In this document: piece after piece, positions 1 through 4,979 of the stretch
Layout: every line of letters starts with the position of its first letter
Numbering within the stretch: the first letter of the stretch is position 1
Source: an uncultured Lachnospiraceae bacterium
Lineage (GTDB): Bacteria > Bacillota_A > Clostridia > Lachnospirales > Lachnospiraceae
Reading direction: 5' to 3'
Assembly: GCA_900555005.1 (NCBI GenBank)
Contig: USJM01000130.1
Span: 1-5,502, forward strand
DNA: 5,502 bases
The notes under the pieces: generated by a model
What the model was told of the DNA's origin: nothing
What the model saw: only the letters and a program-made list of their open reading frames with translations
The model's database searches: none
Made by a program: the position numbers and the translations under genes

Positions 1-2
1 GT

Positions 3-548
3 GGCAGGACAGGCGCACTGGATGCGTGCCAGCGTTTTGACGTGCGGCGGGACATTCTTACCTCTGCAAAGGCACTTGGCGGCGGTGTCCCGCTTTCGGC
101 TGTCATCGCAAGAAAAGAGATCATGGATGCATGGCCGGCCGGAGCACATGGCGGGACATTCGGCGGAAATCCGCTTGCCTGTGCAGCCGGTCTGAAGACA
201 CTTGAGATCATCGAGAGAGATCATCTTTCGGAACATGCGCGGAGAATGGGAGAGTATTTCCTGGGACAGTTGAAGAACCTTCAGAGGAAATATCGGCAGA
301 TCGGAGATGTACGAGGGCTGGGACTGATGGATGCCATCGAACTGGTCTCGCTGGACGGAAAGCCAGATGCCGAATTGTGTCAGAGAGTCCGGAAGAAGGC
401 ACTGGAGAGAAATCTCCTGCTCCTTTCCTGCGGCAGCGATCACAATGTGATCCGTTTTATTGCACCCTTGATCGTGACGGAGAAGGAACTGGATCTGTGC
501 GTATCTGTACTGGATGAAATTCTGGGAGAGGAGGTCCGCCATGGCTGA
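3..548 (+). CDS. Class III PLP-dependent aminotransferase (GabT/ArgD-like), C-terminal part, 5' truncated
   Basis: The reading frame is open from the left edge, so the start lies outside the window; about 181 C-terminal residues remain of a family that usually has 400-450. Counting from the codon at position 3, the visible part opens with GRTGALDA, which matches the conserved GRTG stretch. DILTSAKALGGG follows, with Lys23 as the expected Schiff-base lysine for pyridoxal phosphate. GGTFGGNPLA comes next, where Thr52 corresponds to the family's phosphate-contacting Thr. The family moves an amino group, often from an omega-amino donor such as GABA, ornithine or acetylornithine, to 2-oxoglutarate in the cytoplasm. 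GGTFGGNPLA resembles the 4-aminobutyrate-type branch, but the substrate-binding N-terminal half is missing, so the substrate cannot be assigned. The last 8 bases overlap the start of the next gene, which suggests translational coupling. The family call is firm; the substrate is open. Confidence 0.93.
   Translation, partial: GRTGALDACQRFDVRRDILTSAKALGGGVPLSAVIARKEIMDAWPAGAHGGTFGGNPLACAAGLKTLEIIERDHLSEHARRMGEYFLGQLKNLQRKYRQIGDVRGLGLMDAIELVSLDGKPDAELCQRVRKKALERNLLLLSCGSDHNVIRFIAPLIVTEKELDLCVSVLDEILGEEVRHG
527..534 (+). promoter_or_regulatory. Ribosome binding site that fixes the start of the kinase-like gene
   Basis: AGAGGAGG lies 6 bases before the ATG at 541, inside the coding end of the aminotransferase. 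It favours 541 over the in-frame ATG at 514, which lacks a comparable site and would add nine residues before the conserved N-terminus. Confidence 0.75.
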
Positions 549-1191
549 AAGCGATGTCCGCTATGTGATAACCATCACCAGGCAGTTTGGGTCTTTGGGA
601 CGGCCGATTGCAAAAAAACTCGCAGAGCGGCTCGGAATCGACTATTTCGATCGCGAACTGGTGGACCAGGCAGCGAGAGCACTGAACATGAAGGCCTCCG
701 TGATCGGAGAGCTGGAGGAATCAGCGCGGCCGAAGTTCTTCTCGATGAAATATCCGCTTGGGACCGGCACGACTGAGATGCAGAATCAGATTTTTGAGAC
801 GCAGCGGATGCTGATCATGAAAATCGCTTCGAGAGAGTCGTGCATTATTGTGGGGCGCTGCGCGGACTATATTCTCAGAGAGTATTCCAATGCGATCCAC
901 ATCTATATCTATGCGCCGGATGAGATCCGCAAAGAGGTATGTATCCACGATTTCCATTATTCGCCGGAAGGTGCGCAGCAGATGATGGAGGAAGTGGACA
1001 GAGCCAGGGAGCATTATCACAAGCAGTTTGCCGGCTATCTGCCGGATGATCCAAGGCATAAACACCTCTGTGTGGACTCCAGTGTTCTGGGAGTGGATGG
1101 GACGGTCGATCTGCTGGAGCATTACGTCAGAGAATTCCTCAGTCACCGTCTGGATCACAATCTGGTGAAGGATGGAGAGGCGGACGGATGA
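541..1191 (+). CDS. Cytidylate-kinase-like family P-loop protein
   Basis: This 216-residue soluble protein resembles the cytidylate-kinase-like (AAA_26) proteins common in Clostridia. The N-terminus reads YVITITRQFGSLGRPIAKKL (residues 8-27): a beta strand, a glycine-containing loop and a helix, in the position of the P-loop. The loop is FGSLGR, where as I recall the family usually has a GSGGR-type sequence, and it lacks the GKS/T of a classical Walker A. Other family-like stretches are GIDYFDRELV (32-41), CIIVGRCADYIL (101-112) and IHIYIYAPDEIR (119-130), followed by a charged helical C-terminal half. True CMP kinase phosphorylates CMP or dCMP, but proteins of this divergent group have no settled substrate and nothing here proves nucleotide kinase activity. 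The gene starts inside the end of the aminotransferase gene, and its TGA overlaps the ATG of the dehydrogenase. It is therefore probably co-translated with two metabolic enzymes. Family call good, function unknown. Confidence 0.85.
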   Translation: MAESDVRYVITITRQFGSLGRPIAKKLAERLGIDYFDRELVDQAARALNMKASVIGELEESARPKFFSMKYPLGTGTTEMQNQIFETQRMLIMKIASRESCIIVGRCADYILREYSNAIHIYIYAPDEIRKEVCIHDFHYSPEGAQQMMEEVDRAREHYHKQFAGYLPDDPRHKHLCVDSSVLGVDGTVDLLEHYVREFLSHRLDHNLVKDGEADG

Positions 1192-2170
1192 ACATATTGA
1201 TCAGCGACTACAGAGAAACACTCAAGCGGGACCTTGGGTATGAGATTGAACTTCTGCAAAAGGAACTGCCGGGCTGTCAGGTTAATACATATGTCTACCG
1301 GGATGACAGCCGCGAGGAATTCCTGAAAATACTGTCGGAGACGGACGGACTTCTGACGGCATTCATCCATCTTGGACCGGATGCGTTGAATGCGGCAGCG
1401 GGCAGGTTGAAATGTGTTTCGTTTAATTCTACCGGCTATAATTTCATCGATCTGGAACAGGCCAGCGCACATAATGTGCTTGTCTGTCACATCAAGGAGT
1501 ACTGCACACAGGAAGTCGCGGAACATACGATGGCACTGCTGCTTGCCCTGGCCAGAGATCTGAAGCACTATGACCATGATACGGATGGACGGAATCTCTG
1601 GAGCTACACGACGGCATCGGACCTGATCCGCCTGGAAGGAAGTACGCTTCGATCTTCGGTTTCGGCAAGATCGGGCACGCTGTAGCAAAACGGGCTCAGG
1701 CCTTTGGCATGAGGATTCTTGTGGTAGATCCGTACCTCCCTGCAGAGGCAGCAGAGAAAGTCGGCGTGACGATGACCGATAAGGAGACTGCGCTCAGGGA
1801 GGCGGACTTTGTCAGCAACCATATGGCACAGACAAAGGAGAATCATTCATACTTTGATGAGGCCGCGTTCCGCGCCATGGAGCGTCACCCTGCTTTCATC
1901 AATGTGTCCAGAGGCGAGGCAGTAGACGAGGCTGCGCTTGCAAAGGCGCTTGACGAGAAATGGATCCGCTCGGCGGGACTTGATGTGCTGGTGTCAGAAA
2001 GCCCCGACCTTGTTCACCATCCGCTGAATCACAGGGAGAATGTCATTCTGACCCCTCATGCCGCCTTCTATTCCAAAACATCCATCCGGGAACTTCAGCG
2101 GCTGTCTGTGATGAATCTGGTGTATTGTCTGCGCGGCGAGAAGGAGAAGGCTTTTCGCTGTATCAATTAA
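1188..2170 (+). pseudogene. CtBP-like D-2-hydroxyacid dehydrogenase, interrupted by a one-base frameshift
   Basis: Two adjoining frames encode one D-isomer-specific 2-hydroxyacid dehydrogenase, which interconverts a 2-oxo acid and a D-2-hydroxy acid with NAD(P)H. The first frame runs from ATG 1188, overlapping the previous stop as ATGA, to a TAG at 1683-1685. It carries the substrate-domain motifs STGYNFIDLE (81-90) and YCTQEVAEHTMALLLALAR (105-123). Homology ends after STL, near 1649. It resumes at 1652 in the next frame with IFGFGKIG, the GxGxxG cofactor loop, then ILVVDPY, whose Asp would contact NAD ribose. The catalytic Arg follows in NVSRGEAVDE, the Glu in VSESPDLVHHPL and the His in TPHAAFYS. 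Both parts together give about 327 residues, normal for the family, if one base is restored at about 1650. The TPHAAFYS region suggests the CtBP-like subgroup. The TAG would truncate the protein before the NAD domain. An ATG at 1709 could start a fragment, but it lacks the GxGxxG loop. This may be a recent pseudogene or a sequencing/assembly error. Confidence 0.88.
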
Positions 2171-2173
2171 GAA

Positions 2174-2181
2174 TGTATACA
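2174..2181. promoter_or_regulatory. TGTATACA palindrome, upstream copy (possible operator)
   Basis: This is a perfect 8-bp inverted repeat four bases after the dehydrogenase stop codon. An identical copy lies 105 bp downstream, about ten helical turns, so both would face the same side of the DNA. Short palindromes of this type are typical of dimeric repressor sites, for example some GntR-type regulators, but no regulator gene is in the window and the regulator is unassigned. Confidence 0.35.
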
Positions 2182-2248
2182 AAAAAATCAATAAAAATAA
2201 CGAAGCTGATAATAAAATCAAAATAATTCAGTTTATACACATACATAG

Positions 2249-2277
2249 TTGACTGCATTTTAAAGAAGTGATAAAAA
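2249..2277 (+). promoter_or_regulatory. Candidate sigma-A promoter for the hydrolase/transporter operon
   Basis: TTGACT (2249-2254) matches the -35 consensus at five of six bases. A 17-base spacer separates it from TAAAAA (2272-2277), which matches the -10 consensus at four of six. The expected transcription start is near 2283-2286, inside the second TGTATACA palindrome. The surrounding sequence is strongly A+T-rich, as is usual for promoters in this kind of genome. The A+T bias also raises the chance of false matches, and the -10 box is only moderate. Confidence 0.5.
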
Positions 2278-2278
2278 T

Positions 2279-2286
2279 TGTATACA
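2279..2286. promoter_or_regulatory. TGTATACA palindrome, downstream copy at the predicted start site
   Basis: This is identical to the palindrome at 2174-2181. It begins one base after the candidate -10 box and covers the expected transcription start, the classic place for a repressor site. A one-mismatch relative, TTTATACA, lies between the two copies at 2232-2239. The repressor reading is an inference from position and symmetry. Confidence 0.4.
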
Positions 2287-2296
2287 TAAAGAAGCC

Positions 2297-2335
2297 AAAG
2301 GGGGCTGCAGAATTCATGCGGCTCCTTTTCTTGTC
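2297..2335 (+). terminator. Rho-independent terminator-like hairpin
   Basis: AAAGGGGGCTGC (2297-2308) pairs with GCGGCTCCTTTT (2318-2329) over 12 consecutive base pairs, three of them G-U, around a 9-base loop. The T-rich sequence TTTTCTTGT extends from the 3' arm. It suits termination of the left operon on the + strand. Because it lies about 13 bases after the predicted promoter start, it could instead act as a leader hairpin for the next gene. Structure is clear; role less so. Confidence 0.65.
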
Positions 2336-2352
2336 TGATGGCCGGATGCGCT

Positions 2353-2393
2353 GTCATACAGACGATCGAATGGATTCATAAGAAGTCATACAG
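2353..2393 (+). repeat. Direct repeat GTCATACAG, two copies 32 bp apart
   Basis: The 9-mer occurs at 2353-2361 and 2385-2393. The second copy runs into the ribosome binding site of the hydrolase gene. The 32-bp period is close to three helical turns. It could be a protein or RNA control element in the leader, or chance. Confidence 0.4.
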
Positions 2394-2405
2394 GAAGGAG
2401 ACAGG

Positions 2406-3392
2406 ATGGCAACACTTCAGATGTACATGGACAGAAGCCGAATTAACAACCAGTATGAGGATCCTTCCTGGAAGGAGGTCTGGGGAGACGGATTCGGGGT
2501 GGATAACTCTGTAGGAAAGATCAGAAAGATTCTGGTTCACTGCCCGGGGAAGGAAATTCTACAGCTGTCTGAAGGACAGTATGAGGAGGAGGCCGGTGCC
2601 AGAATCCTGAAAGACAGCAGGGGAAGGATTCGAAATTATTTGAAGGGACATGACCTTCCGAATCTTCAAAAGCTGCAGGAGCAGCATAACAGGATGACAG
2701 ATCTCCTGAGACAGGAGGACATCGAGGTCCTGAGCTTTGATGATCCGACCCATTACTGGACGAACCTCGTCTTTACGAGAGATATCGCCCTGATGACACC
2801 AAGGGGAGCTGTCATCTGCAGGCCGGCGATGTATTTTCACGCTGGGGAACCAAAGATGACGCAGGCATGGATGACAAGTCATGGGATTCCGATCGTCGGC
2901 GTGATTCAGGGAACCGGAACGATGGAAGGCGGATCCTTCTCCATGCTGGACCGGCATACAGCAATCATTGGCCGGTCGGTGCGGATCAACGATGAAGGAA
3001 TCGGGCAGCTCCGTCAGCTGCTGGGTTATCAGGGAATCGAGCTGATTGTTCTCGATCTCCCCGCAAGCTACATTCACCTGGATGAGGCCTTCCTTCCGGT
3101 TGATAAAGACAAGATCCTGGCAAGCACATTCATTCTTCCTTTCTGGTTCCTGCACCGGCTCCAGGAGAAAGGATACCAGATCATTGAATGCGACAGAGAC
3201 GATCCGATGCTTTCCAACAACTGCATCGCCCTGAGCCCCGGAAAGGTATTATTTTCTGACCAGGCCCCGAGAACCAGAGCCAATCTGGAAAAGGCAGGGG
3301 TGGAAACAATCACGGTTGATCTTTCAGAGATCAACCGGCTTGGCGGAGGCATTCACTGCTCCACGCTCCCGATTTTGAGAGACTCCATATGA
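2406..3392 (+). CDS. Pentein-fold guanidino hydrolase/amidinotransferase (arginine deiminase or DDAH-like)
   Basis: This 328-residue cytoplasmic protein belongs to the superfamily of arginine deiminase, dimethylarginine dimethylaminohydrolase and amidinotransferases. These enzymes attack a guanidinium carbon with a Cys, typically converting arginine or methylarginine to citrulline. The full active-site set is visible: FTRD (123-126, Asp126), MEGG (173-176, Glu174), IHLDE (223-227, His224 and Asp226) and GGGIHCSTLP near the end, with Cys318 as nucleophile. The His-to-Cys distance of 94 is nearer DDAH than the longer spacing in arginine deiminase. However, 125 residues precede the Asp, far more than in bacterial DDAH and fewer than in the roughly 410-residue arginine deiminases, so the subfamily is uncertain. 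A charged helical stretch at about 56-105 may be a reduced version of the deiminase helical insert. AGGAAGGAG five bases upstream supports the ATG at 2406. The amino-acid importer genes directly downstream fit an arginine-like substrate taken up from outside. Confidence 0.87.
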   Translation: MATLQMYMDRSRINNQYEDPSWKEVWGDGFGVDNSVGKIRKILVHCPGKEILQLSEGQYEEEAGARILKDSRGRIRNYLKGHDLPNLQKLQEQHNRMTDLLRQEDIEVLSFDDPTHYWTNLVFTRDIALMTPRGAVICRPAMYFHAGEPKMTQAWMTSHGIPIVGVIQGTGTMEGGSFSMLDRHTAIIGRSVRINDEGIGQLRQLLGYQGIELIVLDLPASYIHLDEAFLPVDKDKILASTFILPFWFLHRLQEKGYQIIECDRDDPMLSNNCIALSPGKVLFSDQAPRTRANLEKAGVETITVDLSEINRLGGGIHCSTLPILRDSI

Positions 3393-3400
3393 CGGCAGAA

Positions 3401-3440
3401 CAAAGGCGTTCTTCTTGAATTTTAAGGAAGGACGCCTTTG
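3401..3440 (+). other. Strong 16-bp stem-loop between hydrolase and ABC genes
   Basis: CAAAGGCGTTCTTCTT (3401-3416) pairs without a break with AGGAAGGACGCCTTTG (3425-3440), including two G-U pairs, around an 8-base loop. It begins eight bases after the hydrolase stop. No T run follows (the next bases are CGCGTACAGG), so it is not a standard intrinsic terminator. It may be a processing or stability element that sets different levels for hydrolase and transporter, or a partial terminator. Confidence 0.7.
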
Positions 3441-3466
3441 CGCGTACAGGAAAAGGAGAATGGCGA

Positions 3467-4198
3467 ATGGACAAACCGGTAATTTCGATCAGAGGTCTTC
3501 GAAAATCGTATGGGACGGTTTCGGTTCTGAAGGGGATCGATCTGGAGATCAGGAAGGGAGAGGTTGTTGTCATCATCGGTCCGTCCGGATCCGGGAAGAG
3601 CACCATCCTGCGGTGTATGAATGCGATGGAGGATATGACGGACGGCGACATATTCTATGAAGGACAGAGTCTCCGGGAAATGAAAAAATATGCAGACCTG
3701 AGAATGCATGTCGGGATGGTATTTCAGCATTTCAATCTTTTTCCCCATATGACAGTGCTGGAAAACATCATGTACGCTCCTTTGAAGGTCAGGAAGGAAC
3801 CGAAGGCGGAGGTATATGAACGATCCATACAGCTGCTTAGAAAAGTCGGACTAGAGGAAAAGAAAGATGTATACCCTGCTATGTTATCAGGAGGTCAGCA
3901 GCAGCGAATCGCGATTGCCAGAGCGCTTTGCATGCAGCCGGATGTAATGCTGTTCGACGAACCGACATCCGCCCTGGACCCGGAGATGGTCGGGGAAGTG
4001 CTGGAGGTCATGAAGAATCTTGCCCAGTCCGGAATGACCATGGTGATTGTCACGCATGAGATGCGGTTTGCAGCGGAGGTCGCAGATCGTGTCATCTTTA
4101 TTGATGAAGGTGTGATTCTGGCTGAGGGGACACCGGATCAGATTCTGATTCATCCTGAGAATCCGAGAATCAGGACATTCCTGAAGAACAAGCTGTAG
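3467..4198 (+). CDS. Polar amino acid ABC transporter, ATP-binding subunit (GlnQ/HisP-like)
   Basis: This is a 243-residue cytoplasmic ATPase of the type that powers polar-amino-acid importers. All motifs are intact: Walker [10 protein letters not shown] (38-46), Q-loop VFQHFNLFP (85-93, Gln87), ABC signature LSGGQ (140-144), Walker B VMLFDEP (160-166, with catalytic Glu165), D-loop SALD (168-171) and H-loop VTHEM (195-199, His197). The length is typical, and the phrases [12 protein letters not shown] and [17 protein letters not shown] are characteristic of the GlnQ/HisP branch. The start at 3467 is preceded by AAAAGGAG ending 8 bases upstream; the out-of-frame ATG at 3460 does not fit the conserved N-terminus. 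The permease gene follows after 10 bases, so the two are surely co-transcribed. The transported amino acid cannot be read from the ATPase. Confidence 0.97.
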   Translation: MDKPVISIRGLRKSYGTVSVLKGIDLEIRKGEVVVIIGPSGSGKSTILRCMNAMEDMTDGDIFYEGQSLREMKKYADLRMHVGMVFQHFNLFPHMTVLENIMYAPLKVRKEPKAEVYERSIQLLRKVGLEEKKDVYPAMLSGGQQQRIAIARALCMQPDVMLFDEPTSALDPEMVGEVLEVMKNLAQSGMTMVIVTHEMRFAAEVADRVIFIDEGVILAEGTPDQILIHPENPRIRTFLKNKL

Positions 4199-4204
4199 GA
4201 GGTG
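4197..4204 (+). promoter_or_regulatory. Ribosome binding site of the permease, overlapping the ATPase stop codon
   Basis: AGGAGGTG shares bases with the TAG stop of the ATPase gene and lies 4 bases before the permease ATG at 4209. Ribosomes ending on the ATPase can re-start directly, which would keep the two subunits in proportion. Confidence 0.8.
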
Positions 4205-4208
4205 CAGT

Positions 4209-4898
4209 ATGAGTAGTCTGATTCAGGTCTTAGCCAAGTACAGGTCGCTTCTTCTGAACGGGACGGAGATCACCCTTATCATCTCTGTCATCACGATTGT
4301 CTTCGGAATGATATTCGGCAGTCTGATGGCCCTGATGAAGATGTGCAGGATTCCGCCGCTGAGGTGGTTTGCGGATGTCTATGTTGCATTTATCCGCGGC
4401 ACCCCGGTGCTGGTGCAGATATTCCTGATATTCTATGGACTTCCGATCATGGGGATCCACATACCGGCCATCGTTGTCGGCGGGAATGACATATCCCGGA
4501 TTGTATCCGGCTCCATCGCACTGGTCATCAATTCCACAGCCTATATCTGCGAGATTGTCCGGGCGGGAATTCAGTCAATCGACAGGGGACAGCGGGAAGC
4601 TGCACAGGCGCTCGGAATGTCAGATACCAGAGTGCTGTGGGCCATCATCCTGCCGCAGGCGATGCGGAATATTATCCCGGCGCTTGGCAACGAATTTATC
4701 ACCGTTATCAAGACATCCTCTCAGGTTTCAGTGATCGGTATCGCGGAGCTGATGTATACTGCGAACACGATTCGCGGGATCAGCTTCAAGCCGATTGAGC
4801 CGCTGGTGATCGTAGCACTGATTTATTTTCTGATTACTTTCGTTGTCTCACTGATTCTAAGCGCAGTGGAAAGGAGGATGAGACGCTCGGTGAGATAG
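4209..4898 (+). CDS. Polar amino acid ABC transporter, permease subunit (GlnP/HisM-like)
   Basis: This is a 229-residue integral membrane protein. Hydrophobic segments lie at about 20-44, 55-80, 98-117, 150-176 and 196-218, consistent with the five-helix HisM/GlnP permease type. The N-terminal NGTEITLIIS stretch and FIRGTPVLVQIFLIFYGLP (61-79) are hallmarks of the His/Glu/Gln/Arg permease family. The cytoplasmic EAA loop that docks on the ATPase is REAAQALGMSDTRVLWAIILP (129-149), with the conserved Gly at 136. The positively charged tail ERRMRRSVR suits a cytoplasmic C-terminus. Only one permease gene is seen, so the transporter is probably a permease homodimer with the ATPase from 3467. The substrate is likely a polar or basic amino acid; arginine or a relative is inferred from the neighbouring deiminase-like gene. 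Confidence 0.95.
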   Translation: MSSLIQVLAKYRSLLLNGTEITLIISVITIVFGMIFGSLMALMKMCRIPPLRWFADVYVAFIRGTPVLVQIFLIFYGLPIMGIHIPAIVVGGNDISRIVSGSIALVINSTAYICEIVRAGIQSIDRGQREAAQALGMSDTRVLWAIILPQAMRNIIPALGNEFITVIKTSSQVSVIGIAELMYTANTIRGISFKPIEPLVIVALIYFLITFVVSLILSAVERRMRRSVR

Positions 4899-4979
4899 TG
4901 TTTCGTGCCGGTTATATATGAATGCCGGTGGATATGGTACCAGGAGAACCAGACAGAACAAAAGAAGGAGGAGTACGTT
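4899..4979 (+). other. Short intergenic gap before the binding-protein gene
   Basis: The 81-base spacer is much longer than the ATPase-permease gap. It holds TGCCGGT twice (4906-4912 and 4923-4929, 17 bp apart) around a TTATATATG stretch, and ends with a strong AAGGAGG (4965-4971) eight bases before the ATG. I see no convincing terminator or -35 box, so co-transcription with the permease is the default reading. Confidence 0.4.

Larger units (their letters stand above)
2171..2405. other. Intergenic control region between the two gene blocks
   Basis: No credible gene lies here. The first 120 bases are strikingly A+T-rich compared with the genes on either side and contain two TGTATACA palindromes and a promoter candidate. 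The next 40 bases form a terminator-like hairpin. The last 70 bases are of mixed composition, hold a repeated GTCATACAG and end in the ribosome binding site AGGAAGGAG for the gene at 2406. The short open frames on the minus strand across this region lack family resemblance and are rich in AT-driven residues. Confidence 0.8.

Noticed and set aside
721..1158. Long minus-strand open frame opposite the kinase-like gene
   Set aside because: The + strand protein has clear family motifs, a ribosome binding site and coupled neighbours; the minus frame shows no recognisable motif and is a shadow.
1640..1665. Programmed -1 ribosomal frameshifting to make the full dehydrogenase
   Set aside because: The junction ACGCTTCGATCTTC has no X-XXY-YYZ slippery heptamer, I saw no obvious downstream stimulatory structure, and this enzyme family is not known to use recoding. 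A mutation or sequence error is simpler.
1155..1688. Minus-strand open frame opposite the dehydrogenase
   Set aside because: Its translation is rich in Arg, Gln and Ile without domain resemblance, while the + strand carries conserved dehydrogenase motifs.
2163..2357. Small minus-strand proteins in the AT-rich gap
   Set aside because: Their composition (Phe, Tyr, Ile, Leu) follows from the AT-rich DNA and they overlap the hairpin and promoter signals; no support for translation.
2284..2405. Riboswitch or T-box leader before the hydrolase gene
   Set aside because: The leader is short and I could not find a T-box sequence, a known aptamer core or a convincing alternative fold; only a simple hairpin is visible.
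2559..3155. 198-residue minus-strand open frame opposite the hydrolase
   Set aside because: The + strand frame contains the full set of pentein active-site residues, so the antisense frame is a by-product of its codon use.
4906..4929. TGCCGGT direct repeat as an operator before the binding-protein gene
   Set aside because: The repeat is only 7 bp, with no matching promoter boxes nearby; chance is likely, so it is mentioned only within the gap annotation.
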